Positions 47,697 to 55,951 of a stretch of 64,000 bases of DNA are shown here, piece by piece. The notes beneath the pieces were generated by a model, which did no database searches, was not told where the DNA came from, and saw nothing but the letters and a program-made list of their open reading frames with translations. The DNA comes from Diacronema lutheri (Eukaryota > Haptophyta > Pavlovophyceae > Pavlovales > Pavlovaceae), in the NCBI GenBank assembly GCA_019448385.1, contig JAGTXO010000048.1:124001-188000 (forward strand), read 5' to 3'. Each line of letters opens with the position of its first letter. Within the stretch, counting starts at the first letter, position 1. The position numbers and the translations under genes were made by a program.

Positions 47697-48281
47697 ATGT
47701 CCTCCGCATTCGCGAGCACGAGCGTGGGCGACTTTGTGACCGAGCTCTGCGCGAAGACGCCAACGCCGGGTGGCGGTGCGGCGGCGGCCGTCACGGCAGC
47801 GGTCGGCGAGGCCGCCGCGGCGATGAGCTGCGCGTACACGCAGCGCAAGAAGGACGTCGAGTCGGGCGCGGCGGCCAAGGCGTCCGAATTGCAGGCGCTC
47901 CTCTCGCCCGCAAAGGTGCTCACGTTTGCGGACGCCGACGCCGCCGCCTACGCAGAGCTGCAGGCCTCGTGGAAGGCGACCGACATGCCCGCCGAGCAAA
48001 AGGCGGCCATCGAGGCGCGCGCGCTTGCCGTGCCTGTCGAGTTGATCGCGCACTGCCGCACGCAGATCGACGCGATCCTGGCTTTCCTGCCGCACTGCAA
48101 TCCGGGCATCACCTCCGATGCAAAAGTCGGCATCCATCTCCTCGCGGGCGCGGCGCGCGCGGCGTACCAGACGGCGGCGGTGAACAACCCGCCGGACGAG
48201 GTGAAGGCGGCCATGTGGGTGCATGTGCTGCACATCCTTGACGCGGAGCACAAGATCATGGGGGCCGACTCGATGTCATGA
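47697..48281 (+). CDS. Cyclodeaminase/cyclohydrolase (FTCD_C family)
   Basis: 194 residues from ATG 47697 (MSSAFASTSVGDFVTELC). It matches the formiminotransferase-cyclodeaminase C-terminal family: the N-terminal loop TPTPGGGAAAAVTAAVGEA is the folate-binding PxPGGG signature, followed by an all-helical body with LTFADADAAAYAEL and SDAKVGIHLLAGAARAAY. It stands alone, without the formiminotransferase domain found in the animal enzyme, like bacterial methenyl-THF cyclohydrolase FchA. The likely reaction is therefore ring closure/hydrolysis of a one-carbon folate (formimino- or methenyl-tetrahydrofolate). The exact activity is uncertain. No targeting peptide is obvious, so cytosol is likely. 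Confidence 0.8.
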   Translation: MSSAFASTSVGDFVTELCAKTPTPGGGAAAAVTAAVGEAAAAMSCAYTQRKKDVESGAAAKASELQALLSPAKVLTFADADAAAYAELQASWKATDMPAEQKAAIEARALAVPVELIAHCRTQIDAILAFLPHCNPGITSDAKVGIHLLAGAARAAYQTAAVNNPPDEVKAAMWVHVLHILDAEHKIMGADSMS

Positions 48282-48528
48282 TGGCACGCCGCGTACGCGT
48301 GTGCCCGCGACGCCGACTGGCTGTGGCCGCGAGGCTCGGTCGCACTCGGAGGCGCGGGCCCCCAGCGGGCACGAGCGAACGTGGCATGCCATCGCGCGGG
48401 CGGCATGTGCGATGTTGCGCGAGGCATGGCCGGTGTAGCTGCTCTCGCCGTAGTCCAGGTGCGGCGCGAGCGACGCTGTGACGTTCAGTCGCAAAACATG
48501 CTGCACGGGGCACTGAGGGCCGGTCACG

Positions 48529-49398
48529 ATGGCCGTCCACATGCTCGCGCTGGCCGCGTGTTTAGCGAGCGCTCGCCCGGTGATCACATCCGGGAAGAAC
48601 CCGGTCGTCAAGGCGCTCCGCCGCCTCGAGAGCCGGCGTCACCGCGAGCGCGACGGCCTGCTTCTCCTCGAGGGCCTCCGGCTCGTGACCGACGCGCTCG
48701 ACGCCGGCTTTTGCGCGGAGACCGTCCTCGTCGCGGAGGCGCTGCTCGCGCAGCAGCCGGGGCTGCAGCGCGTGCTCGCCGCGCTGCCCGCCGGCGTCGT
48801 CTCGCTCGCCGACGAGGCCGCGCTCGCCGCCGCGTGCACCACCGTCAGCCCTCAGGGCATCGTCGCAGCCGTGCGCATGCCAGAACGCACCGGCGCGCTG
48901 CCCGACGCGGCATCGCTCGTGCTCGTGCTTGACAACCTGAGCGACCCGGGCAACGTGGGCACGCTGGTGCGTGGCGCGGCCGGCTTCGGCTGCGATGCCG
49001 TCGTCGCGCTCGGTGCTTGCGCCGACGCTTGGAGCCCAAAGGCTCTGCGCAGCGCGATGGGCGGCACGTTCCGCCTGCCGATCGTGCCCGCGCAGGAGTG
49101 GGCGCAGCTGCGCGCGCAGCTGCAACGCGCGGGGCTGCGTGTGCTCGCGGCGGACGGTGGCGTCGCTGCGAGCGATTATGCCGCCGTCGACTGGCGTGCG
49201 CCCCTCGCTGTGGTGATCGGTAGCGAGGCGACCGGCCTGTCGGAGGCTGTCCGCGCGGACTTGGCCGCGGGCAGCGTGTGCGCCGTCGGCATCCCAATGG
49301 CAGCGGGGCTCGACTCACTCAACGCGGCGATGGCGGGCACGGTGCTGCTCTCCGAGTGCGCGCGGCAGAGGCGAGGGAACACGGCGCGATCCGGCTGA
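48529..49398 (+). CDS. SpoU/TrmH-family RNA 2'-O-ribose methyltransferase
   Basis: 289 residues. Residues 1-17 (MAVHMLALAACLASARP) look like a signal or organelle-targeting leader. Then comes the usual start VITSGKNPVVKALRRLESRR and the SpoU substrate-binding domain (LLLLEGLRLVTDALDAGF, VSPQGIVAAVRMP). The SPOUT knot has the three family motifs: LVLDNLSDPGNVGTLVRGA, VVIGSEATGLSE and IPMAAGLDSLNAAMAGTVLL. These enzymes use S-adenosylmethionine to methylate ribose 2'-OH in rRNA (TsnR/RlmB/MRM types). The leader suggests a plastid or mitochondrial rRNA target, which is inference. No introns are needed. Confidence 0.85.
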   Translation: MAVHMLALAACLASARPVITSGKNPVVKALRRLESRRHRERDGLLLLEGLRLVTDALDAGFCAETVLVAEALLAQQPGLQRVLAALPAGVVSLADEAALAAACTTVSPQGIVAAVRMPERTGALPDAASLVLVLDNLSDPGNVGTLVRGAAGFGCDAVVALGACADAWSPKALRSAMGGTFRLPIVPAQEWAQLRAQLQRAGLRVLAADGGVAASDYAAVDWRAPLAVVIGSEATGLSEAVRADLAAGSVCAVGIPMAAGLDSLNAAMAGTVLLSECARQRRGNTARSG

Positions 49399-49443
49399 GT
49401 GGGAGGATTCCCGGCCGGAACGGCGTGCGCGTCCCCTCTCTCT

Positions 49444-49469
49444 CCCCCCCCCCCCCCCCCCCCCCCCCC
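49444..49469. repeat. Poly-C homopolymer tract
   Basis: 26 consecutive C between the SpoU gene and the 3' end of the metaxin gene. Seen as poly-G from the metaxin strand. Confidence 0.9.
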
Positions 49470-49586
49470 ACCTCCTCTTCCTGCCCTTTGCTTTCTGGCC
49501 GGACCACTGCCAGTCTGCCACTGCTCCGCTCGTCCAGGTGAAAAACACGGCTCACAGCTTGCAGAGCTCTCCGTGCGTCGAGAAAG

Positions 49587-50633
49587 TCACTCATCATCGT
49601 CGTCATCGTCGTCGTCATCACCGTCGTCGTCCTCCTCCGCGCCGCCGGCGCCGGACGCGTCGGCGATGGCGCTGAGGAGTGCTGGCAGGAAGTGAGAGAC
49701 CACGTAGAGGGCGAACGCGCCCACTCCGCCCAGCACAAACTGGCGCGAGCGCCGCCGCTCGCGCAGCCGCTTGGCCGCGGCCTCGCTCAAGGGCGACGGG
49801 GCCGGCGTCGCGGCCGTGGCGCGTCCGCCGGCGCCCGCGGCGGCTGCGGCGCGCGGCTCGACCACGCCACGCTCGAGCCGTGCACGCGACGGCCCGTCGG
49901 CGAAGAAGGCGGCAAGGCAGCGGTCGGCGTGCGCGCACAGGTTGGCGTGCGCGCCGAGCGCGCGGCGGAGGCCGTCGGCGGGGAGCGGGCAGCGCTGGAT
50001 CGTCGCGAGGTAGGCGAGGGCTGCCGCGTCGAGCGAGCCCGGGCGCTCGCCCGCAAAGTATGGCCGCGTGCCCAGCCGGACCGCAAGCGCGTCGAGCGCG
50101 CGCACGGCGCGCGCGTGCGCCTCGTGCGGCGACGCAAGGCCGCGGCGCGCGAGGAGGGCAAAGACGCGGCGCTGGGTTTGCCAGGGGCCGTAGAGGCTGA
50201 GCGGGAAGGGCAGCCGCGCCGCGTACACTGGCCGCGTCACCTGCTCATAATTTGGCTGGTCGAGCCACATGGCGTGCAGCAGCGCCGGCTGGAGCGCGTC
50301 GCTCACGAGGGACGTGTACGCCGCGCTGTCCGCGCGCTCGCGCGCGTCGAGCCCGAGCGCGCCGTCGAGATCGATGCCGAGGGAGGCCAATGCCTCAAAC
50401 TGCTCGTGCCCGTAGCCATACGAGCGACCCGCGCCGACCGTCAGCACGGGCAGGGCGGACGCCGGCGAGAGCCGCGCGCCCGCCGCCTCGCTCAGCGCAA
50501 AGTCAGCGGGCGAACGCAGGCCGAAGAAGTGCAGGTAGGCGAGCGTGTGCGTGCACTCGGGCGAGATCGAGGGCAGCCCGAACGCCGGGCCCAAGCACAC
50601 GAGGTCGAGGCGCGGCTCGCCATCATCCGCCAT
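49587..50633 (-). CDS. Metaxin-like outer mitochondrial membrane protein
   Basis: 348 residues, ATG 50633. The N-terminal GST-like half has LDLVCLGPAFGLPSISPEC and YGYGHEQFEALASLGIDLDG. The middle is metaxin-specific: RADSAAYTSLVSDALQPALL, MWLDQPNYEQVTRPVYA and LPFPLSLYGPWQ. Then the GST C-terminal fold: GTRPYFAGERPGSLDAAALA, YLATIQRCPLPADGLRRALG and HANLCAHADRCLAAFF. A C-terminal anchor (FVLGGVGAFALYVVSHFLPA) precedes an Asp/Glu tail, so the protein is tail-anchored. Metaxins belong to the SAM/MICOS bridging machinery that inserts beta-barrels into the outer membrane. The gene is divergent from the PhyH-like gene with a 12-nt gap. Confidence 0.9.
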   Translation of the reverse strand: MADDGEPRLDLVCLGPAFGLPSISPECTHTLAYLHFFGLRSPADFALSEAAGARLSPASALPVLTVGAGRSYGYGHEQFEALASLGIDLDGALGLDARERADSAAYTSLVSDALQPALLHAMWLDQPNYEQVTRPVYAARLPFPLSLYGPWQTQRRVFALLARRGLASPHEAHARAVRALDALAVRLGTRPYFAGERPGSLDAAALAYLATIQRCPLPADGLRRALGAHANLCAHADRCLAAFFADGPSRARLERGVVEPRAAAAAGAGGRATAATPAPSPLSEAAAKRLRERRRSRQFVLGGVGAFALYVVSHFLPALLSAIADASGAGGAEEDDDGDDDDDDDDDE

Positions 50634-50645
50634 AGTTCACGTGGG
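50634..50645. promoter_or_regulatory. 12-nt divergent promoter core with CACGTG
   Basis: The whole gap between the metaxin and PhyH-like start codons is 12 nt and contains CACGTG at 50638-50643, the same box found between the GH3 and fusion-oxidoreductase starts. Confidence 0.5.
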
Positions 50646-51497
50646 ATGCTGCACACGATGGCGCTCGGCGAAGGCGATGGTAGATGGTGGACGGCCGCAA
50701 TGAGCATGGCCGTTGGGTTGTTCACGGCCGTCCTTGTGCACCGCGGCGTGCGCTACCGGCTACGGCAGCTCAAATGCGCTGCCTGTCCGTCCGCACTGCC
50801 GTCCGCCGACGTGACGCTCGATGCGTCCACGTCGGCCGACGTGGACGCAATCGCCACATGCGTGCGCGCGCACGGCGTGTGCTGCGTGCACAACTTCTTC
50901 GGCGCGGCGCAGGTGGAGGAGTGGGGGGCGGAGGTGCGCAGGCTGCGTGAGCTCGACCGAGCGACCAGCGTGCGCAACCGCAACACTGGCCGCAGCGAGT
51001 ACAATTTTGATCCGCACGCGCCGCCGTTTGCGCGCACGGCGGCGGGCAGCGTCCTCGCCGACGAGCGGCTTGTGCTCGTGTTCAAGCGGCTGCTCGGCGC
51101 AAAAGTGCGCGTGGAGACGGCGGGAAGCGTCTTTGCTGAGCCTGGAGCCGTCGCGCAGCGCTGGCACCAAGACGTGCCGCACCTGTTCACGACCGGCGCG
51201 CACCTGCCCGCGCACTTCATCGCCGCGTTCGTGCCGCTCTGCGAGCTCACGCGCGTCAACGGGCCGACCGAGTTTCGCGTGGGCAGCCACGTGAAGGCCA
51301 ACGTCGTGCGTGCGCCGCAGGAGCTCGTGCTCACCTGCCCGCTCGGCTCGGTCGTCCTCTTTGACGGGCGTGTCTTCCACCGCGGCGGCGCCAATGGGAG
51401 TGGGTGCGCGCGCGAGGTGCTGTTCGTCAACGTGTGCAGGCACTGGTACCGCGACATGAGCAACAAGGTGGAGAACCGCCTCGAGCAGCTGCTCTGA
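50646..51497 (+). CDS. Membrane-anchored phytanoyl-CoA dioxygenase (PhyH)-like protein
   Basis: 283 residues from ATG 50646. An N-terminal anchor (WWTAAMSMAVGLFTAVLVH) precedes a PhyH-type Fe(II)/2-oxoglutarate oxygenase fold: VCCVHNFFGAAQVEEW, AQRWHQDVPHLF with the HxD iron motif, FIAAFVPLCELTRVNGPTEF and GSHVKANVV, then GSVVLFDGRVFHRGGAN with the distal His, and an Arg in REVLFVNVCRHWYRD that could hold 2-oxoglutarate. The enzyme should hydroxylate a small molecule or lipid, but the substrate is unknown. Its 3' end is 40 nt from the end of the PCGF gene, facing it, and this junction is copied in reverse at 53569-54284. Confidence 0.8.
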   Translation: MLHTMALGEGDGRWWTAAMSMAVGLFTAVLVHRGVRYRLRQLKCAACPSALPSADVTLDASTSADVDAIATCVRAHGVCCVHNFFGAAQVEEWGAEVRRLRELDRATSVRNRNTGRSEYNFDPHAPPFARTAAGSVLADERLVLVFKRLLGAKVRVETAGSVFAEPGAVAQRWHQDVPHLFTTGAHLPAHFIAAFVPLCELTRVNGPTEFRVGSHVKANVVRAPQELVLTCPLGSVVLFDGRVFHRGGANGSGCAREVLFVNVCRHWYRDMSNKVENRLEQLL

Positions 51498-51920
51498 TCA
51501 ACGACGTTCTCGATGCTCGCAGTCTGACAGCGCCGTGCTACCACGGGCGTGCGTCTGCGCCGCCATGCAGCGCAGGCGGCGCAGCTGCAGGCGCGCTCGC
51601 GGCCGACTTGCGCGCCTCGCGCTTTGCGACGCGAAAGGTCATCATCATGTCCTGCAGCGGGTTGTTCCAGTACTCGCGGTAAACGTACGCGAGCGTCCAG
51701 TCGGGCCTGAGCAGCTGCTCGTGGCAGAAAAACTGCAGCACGCAATCCGCACCGATATCGCCTGCCGTGCCGAGCAGGTAGCACGCAAAGTGCGCCATGC
51801 TCATCGTGCTGTCGACGAGGAAGAAAGGGCGCTCGAGGTGCAGCGGCAGAAGCGTGTCCGGCTGCTCCTGCAGCGAAAAGGAGAGCTTCTCGTCGTGCTG
51901 CTCGATGCGACCGCGCCGCT
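51201..51920. repeat. Inverted repeat, left arm (original)
   Basis: This 720-bp stretch, the 3' part of the PhyH-like gene plus the last exon of the PCGF gene, recurs inverted at 53569-54284 with few substitutions. The spacer is 1,648 bp. Confidence 0.9.
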
Positions 51921-52899
51921 TGGCTTGCGGCTCGATCGACTGGGCGGAAGAGGGAAAGGGGGGGGGAAGGGGGGGGGGGGGGGGGGCAAGGCGGAGCGGT
52001 CGAGTCAGCTCTTGAAGGCGGAAGAGAGCCGTGCACGCGGCGGGGCGAAGGGCTCTGAAGGAAGCGGAAAGGCGCGTGCCACCGCGCAGCCGTGCACGGC
52101 GCACCAGCGACCTGCGATTCCGCTCGCCATCGCCGCGCGCCGGCGCGTCGCCGCCATCGTGGCCGCAGGCATCGCTGTCCGGCGGCAGTGGGAAGACCCG
52201 GTCGACGAGGGATTGGAGGGTGCGGTCGTTGCGCACGAGCTCGGCGGGATTCGCGCCGAGATCCAGCTGGCACGACGGGCAGACGTGCGAGCGCGCAAAG
52301 TGCTCCTTAATGCACCGCTTGCAAAAGGTGTGCAGGCATTCGATGATGGTGCACGCCTCCTGCAGGTAGCCCATGCACAGCGAGCACGCGAGGTGCGCGT
52401 TGAGCAGCCGCGTCTGGAAGGTGATCTGCACGGCATCGCGCACGGGTGGCGGGTACTCGCCCGCGGGCACGGCGAAGGGCTCGGCCGCGCCGGGTTCGGT
52501 GCGGCGCGGGAGCGTGCGCGGCTCTTCGTGGAACGAGTTGAGGTCAAACGCTTCGAACAGCTGCGACGGCGAAAGCTGCGCTCCGCCTTCGCACGTGGCG
52601 AGCGCGTGCTCGCGCAGCGCCTGAATTTTCAGCGCAATCGCCTGCAGCGAACGCTGCACGTGCTGGTTCGCCTCGCCCGCCTCCTCGAGCACGCGCGTCG
52701 CGATCGCGTGGCACAGCCGGTGGTACTCGCTCCCCTCGGCGATGCACGTGGCCGAGGCGCGCTCGAGTGGGAATTGCGCCGCGGGGTAGTAGTTATGGTT
52801 GGCCATGAAGATCGGGTCGCGCAGGCAGCTGTAGATCACATCCACCTCCTCGGGCGTCCACTTGTTGAGCGGATGGCCCCGCCGGCCCCGCACGGGCAT
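51538..52899 (-). CDS. PCGF-type RING finger protein (polycomb PRC1-like)
   Basis: About 398 residues, ATG 52899 (MPVRGRRGHPLNKWTP). The RING finger has the polycomb group spacing: CSLCMGYLQEACTIIECLHT, FCKRCIKEHF, then VCPSCQLDLG and RNDRTLQSLVDRVFP, as in BMI1/PCGF and plant DRIP proteins. The C-terminal RAWUL ubiquitin-like domain follows: EKLSFSLQEQPDTLLPLHLE, STMSMAHFACYLLG, DCVLQFFCHEQLLRPDWTLA. An intron at 51940-52104 (GTGCGC..CCGCCCAG, 165 nt) holds long C/T tracts. It reads through in frame if retained, but removing it shortens a proline run. The ~90-residue region before the RING is not recognised. The expected role is a subunit of a PRC1-like H2A ubiquitin ligase, in the nucleus. 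Recurrent 30-nt elements lie just upstream. Confidence 0.85.
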   Translation of the reverse strand: MPVRGRRGHPLNKWTPEEVDVIYSCLRDPIFMANHNYYPAAQFPLERASATCIAEGSEYHRLCHAIATRVLEEAGEANQHVQRSLQAIALKIQALREHALATCEGGAQLSPSQLFEAFDLNSFHEEPRTLPRRTEPGAAEPFAVPAGEYPPPVRDAVQITFQTRLLNAHLACSLCMGYLQEACTIIECLHTFCKRCIKEHFARSHVCPSCQLDLGANPAELVRNDRTLQSLVDRVFPLPPDSDACGHDGGDAPARGDGERNRRSLVRRARLRGGTRLSASFRALRPAACTALFRLQELTRPLRLAPPPPPLPPPFPSSAQSIEPQAKRRGRIEQHDEKLSFSLQEQPDTLLPLHLERPFFLVDSTMSMAHFACYLLGTAGDIGADCVLQFFCHEQLLRPDWTLAYVYREYWNNPLQDMMMTFRVAKREARKSAASAPAAAPPALHGGADARPW

Positions 52900-52910
52900 A
52901 GGTACTGCGC

Positions 52911-52949
52911 GTTGAAATTTAAATACTAACGACGCTTTCCGACGGGTCA
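52911..52949 (-). promoter_or_regulatory. Recurrent element, copy 2 (PCGF promoter)
   Basis: Read on the minus strand: TGACCCGTCGG, then GCGTCGTTAGTAT and TTTAAATTTCAAC, ending 11 nt before the PCGF ATG. The ATTTAAAT part may act as a TATA-like box. Confidence 0.45.
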
Positions 52950-53353
52950 ACAGATGGGGTCAGGAAGTGCGCAGCGAGGCGCCAGGCGGAGCAGGCCCAA
53001 AGGCCCACTCGCGCCTAGCCACCGCGCGCCGCCGCCCGCGCGCCGCCGCACCGGTGGCCGCCGTCACTCACACCACCGGCCGACGCGCACGCGCACGCCG
53101 AGGCCCGAAGATCGTCGGCGACGACCGCCACCCCCGAGCCGCCGCCTGCCACGTCGCCAAGCCGCCCGCCGCCGCTGCAGAGCGCGACGCCCGCCGCCAG
53201 CGAGCCGCCGCCCTCCCCGCCGCGTCGCAGCCCCCTGCCGCCGCCGCGAAGCGTACCGCCACCCGCCGCCAGCGTGGCAAGCGCCGCGATGCTGGCCGCG
53301 TGGCCGCGCACGCGCGCCCCGCCATCCCCAAACCCACCGACCGGGGCGAAAAG

Positions 53354-53391
53354 TATAAATATACTAACGACGCTTCCGACGGGTCAGGAAG
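53354..53391 (-). promoter_or_regulatory. Recurrent element, copy 3, with TATA-like sequence
   Basis: Minus strand TGACCCGTCGGAA, GCGTCGTTAGTAT, then a TATTTATA box (53354-53361). No clear gene follows on that strand. Confidence 0.4.
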
Positions 53392-53405
53392 TGCGGGGTC
53401 AGGAA

Positions 53406-53443
53406 GTTGAAATTTAAATGCGAACGACGCGTCGGGGCGAGTC
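53406..53443 (-). promoter_or_regulatory. Recurrent element, copy 4 (diverged)
   Basis: It shares GTTGAAATTTAAAT and CGAACGACGC with copy 2 (52911-52949) but has changes in the TTAGTAT core. Confidence 0.35.
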
Positions 53444-53568
53444 ACTACTGTGCCAGTCATCAGCGGCAGAGGAGCAAGAAGCCACCCACGTCGTCGACGC
53501 CTGCGCAGCCTGGCAGCCCGAGCGACGCCGCGCAGAGAGGCGACCGGCGTAGCAGGCTTAAAGGCCCT

Positions 53569-54284
53569 AGCGGCGCGGTCGCATCGAGCAGCACGACGAG
53601 AAGCTCTCCTTTTCGCTGCAGGAGCAGCCGGACACGCTTCTGCCGCTGCACCTCGAGCGCCCTTTCTTCCTCGTCGACAGCACGATGAGCATGGCGCACT
53701 TTGCGTGCTACCTGCTCGGCACGGCAGGCGATATCGGTGCGGATTGCGTGCTGCAGTTTTTCTGCCACGAGCAGCTGCTCAGGCCCGACTGGACGCTCGC
53801 GTACGTTTACCGCGAGTACTGGAACAACCCGCTGCAGGACATGATGATGACCTTTCGCGTCGCAAAGCGCGAGGCGCGCAAGTCGGCCGCGGGCGCGCCT
53901 GCAGCTGCGCCGCCTGCGCTGCATGGCGGCGCAGACGCCCGTGGTAGCACGGCGCTGTCAGACTGCGAGCATCGAGAACGTCGTTGATCAGAGCAGCTGC
54001 TCGAGGCGGTTCTCCACCTTGTTGCTCATGTCGCGGTACCAGTGCCTGCACACGTTGACGAACAGCACCTCGCGCGCGCACCCACTCCCATTGGCGCCGC
54101 CGCGGTGGAAGACACGCCCGTCAAAGAGGACGACCGAGCCGAGCGGGCAGGTGAGCATGAGCTCCTGCGGCGCGCGCACGACGCTGGCCTTCACGTGGCT
54201 GCCCACGCGAAACTCGGTCGGCCCGTTGGCGCGCGTGAACTCGCAGAGCGGCACAAACGCAGCGATAAAGTGCGCGGGCAGGTG
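53569..54284. pseudogene. Inverted duplicate of the PhyH/PCGF 3' junction (two truncated gene copies)
   Basis: The + strand at 53577-53987 repeats the PCGF RAWUL exon (EKLSFSLQEQPDTLLP onward), but the RING part is missing and the stop is lost to a new tail (ADARGSTALSDC). The minus strand at 54284-53988 repeats the last ~95 residues of the PhyH-like protein (EFRVGSHVKASVVRAPQEL) without the HxD iron site. Both copies are therefore broken genes. Substitutions are few, so the copying event looks recent. It could still be transcribed, and would then be complementary to both parent mRNAs. Confidence 0.85.
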
Positions 54285-54405
54285 TACTGCGCACAAAAGC
54301 CTTTTGCACGTTTTTCAATCTTGTCGCCCGCGCGGAAGAGCGACAGTTTGCCGGGTTCGGGATCGGTCGCGCGCTGTGTGGCGCCCTTCTTCCACCAGCC
54401 AGGCG

Positions 54406-54867
54406 ATGATGCTGCTCTCGAAATTCGCACAGCTCAGCCTGCGCGCGATGGGCTCGGGCGCGCCGCCGCTCGTGTGCGGCCCCTCTTTGCACGCGTGCGC
54501 GCGCGCCCTCGGCACGGCCGCAACGCCCAAGTCCAACGGTCGTCGCGCCAAGGACGGCAAGCCCAAGCGACCCTCGACCGCGTACATCTTGTTTTGCAAG
54601 GACGAGCTTTCGCGCATGCAGACTGAGAACTCCATCCTCCGCGGCGCTGATCGAATGAAAGCCGCCGCCGAGAAGTACCAAACGGCCAAGGAGTCGGGCG
54701 CCACTGCCCTCGCGCAATACGAAGCGGCAGCGGCTGCCGACAAGAAGCGCTACGAGAAAGAGCTGACCGCCTTCCGTGAGTCGAACGGCGCGGACAAGAA
54801 GAAGCACGGGAAGCAAAGCGCGAGTGTTGCCATGGGCGCGAGCGCCGACGCGGGTGCGAAGGAGTGA
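54406..54867 (+). CDS. Organelle-targeted HMG-box protein
   Basis: 153 residues, starting at tandem ATGs 54406/54409. The N-terminus MMLLSKFAQLSLRAMGSG to ARALGTAATPK is rich in Leu/Ala/Arg/Ser without acids, as in a mitochondrial presequence. A single HMG box follows: GKPKRPSTAYILFCKDELSR, MQTENSI, AAAADKKRYEKELTAFRES. The central part is divergent and lacks the usual Trp. A basic tail ends in ASADAGAKE. By analogy with Abf2/TFAM, a mitochondrial DNA-packaging role is likely; a nuclear HMGB role is the alternative. Its promoter region directly adjoins the inverted duplicate. Confidence 0.75.
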   Translation: MMLLSKFAQLSLRAMGSGAPPLVCGPSLHACARALGTAATPKSNGRRAKDGKPKRPSTAYILFCKDELSRMQTENSILRGADRMKAAAEKYQTAKESGATALAQYEAAAAADKKRYEKELTAFRESNGADKKKHGKQSASVAMGASADAGAKE

Positions 54868-55099
54868 CGCTGTCCGTCCGCTCCGCTGACCGGCTGGTGA
54901 GCTGCGCATGACGAGGCGTCCGCTGCACGCACGCATCGGCCGACCCAGAGACGCAATCAGCGCGCACGTGCGCGTGCTCTGCAGTTTGGCAGTAAGGCCC
55001 CGGCCGCAGCCTCGGCTCGGGCAACACCTTTTTTTCCTCCCGGAGACAACGGGCGCCGATCAGATTGAGAGGGCCCGCCGACAACGGCACGCCGCACGG

Positions 55100-55951
55100 T
55101 CATGCGGACACTCGACCGAGGCGAAATGCGAAGAGCGCGCTCGCCGACGCGAGCGCGAGGACGAGCACGGCGAGCGCAGCGCGCATCGCTGCCCTCGCGT
55201 GCGCAACGTCCCTGCGGTACGCAGGCGCGTTCAGCATCGCCTGCCTCTCCGCAATCGCCGCCGCGGCCTCGTGCAGCTCGGCACGCGAGCGGCGCGCGGG
55301 CTCGGCGGCCTCGAGCACCTGGCGCACGACCCGCTCGTCGGCATCAGCCTCGAGGCGCACGCGAAGGGTGCCGAGAAGCAGCTGCTCCTCGTCGGCCCCC
55401 TTCACGGTCGAGATTGCAAAATCAGCGCGCACGCGCAGCGAGCCCTCGGCCGCTGACGGGAGGTTGAGGTCAAAGGTGACGCTGCCAGGCACGGCGCAGA
55501 CGGCGATGGAGAGGTCTAGGTCCGCCCACTGCTGCAGCTCGGCCGTGATGGGCGCCAGGACGCTCTGGTCGGCCATCTGCCAAACGAGCTGGTGGCCGGC
55601 GTCGGCGGCCGCAAACGCGATGATCTCGTCCGGCTGCGTGAGCGTGCCTCGCTCCAGCGTGGTGATCGTAAAGACGAGGCGCCGCATGTCTTGCACGTGC
55701 CCGAGCGACTGCCTCGCCTGCCGCGGCCGCCGCTCGTAGTACTCGAAGAAGTCGCGTGTTGCGCCCAGCCGCTCGTTGGTCGCAGTCACCGCGCGGGGCG
55801 AGCCGATGCGCCGGTGGAAGCGGACGAGCTGCGCGCGCGTGCGGCGCACGCGCAACCACCAGGCGAGCTGCTCGGGCGCGTTGATCCTCGAGCGCGCGGC
55901 GCGAGAGCGCAGGCCCGAGGATTCTGAGACGGGCTGGAGCGGCCACTCCAT
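55100..55951 (-). CDS. Hypothetical protein with C-terminal membrane anchor
   Basis: 283 residues, MEWPLQPVSESSGL at 55951. I do not recognise the family. A soluble part with alternating helix and strand (DMRRLVFTITTLERGTL, DLDLSIAVCAVPGSVTFDL, LLGTLRVRLEADADERVV) is followed by a helical stretch and one hydrophobic segment, ALAVLVLALASASALFAF, five residues from the end, so the protein may be tail-anchored with the bulk facing the cytosol. The start codon lies in a CCATGG site, so a + strand ATG overlaps it at 55950. No intron is needed. The consistent, non-repetitive sequence favours a real gene. Confidence 0.55.
   Translation of the reverse strand: MEWPLQPVSESSGLRSRAARSRINAPEQLAWWLRVRRTRAQLVRFHRRIGSPRAVTATNERLGATRDFFEYYERRPRQARQSLGHVQDMRRLVFTITTLERGTLTQPDEIIAFAAADAGHQLVWQMADQSVLAPITAELQQWADLDLSIAVCAVPGSVTFDLNLPSAAEGSLRVRADFAISTVKGADEEQLLLGTLRVRLEADADERVVRQVLEAAEPARRSRAELHEAAAAIAERQAMLNAPAYRRDVAHARAAMRAALAVLVLALASASALFAFRLGRVSA

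Larger units (their letters stand above)
52950..53568. other. Intergenic region with recurrent elements, no gene recognised
   Basis: About 620 bp. The middle (52970-53340) is Arg/Pro/Ala-coding low-complexity DNA open in several frames, with no recognisable protein. The right part holds two more recurrent elements and three copies of GGGTCAGGAAGT (52958, 53381 and 53397). Confidence 0.5.

Noticed and set aside
49692-50645. Upstream + strand extension of the PhyH-like frame
   Set aside because: It is antisense to the metaxin gene. The membrane anchor and PhyH fold begin after ATG 50646.
53068-53460. Minus-strand 130-residue frame downstream of recurrent element copy 3
   Set aside because: Low-complexity Ala/Arg sequence without a domain. 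The apparent promoter-like element alone is not enough to call a gene.
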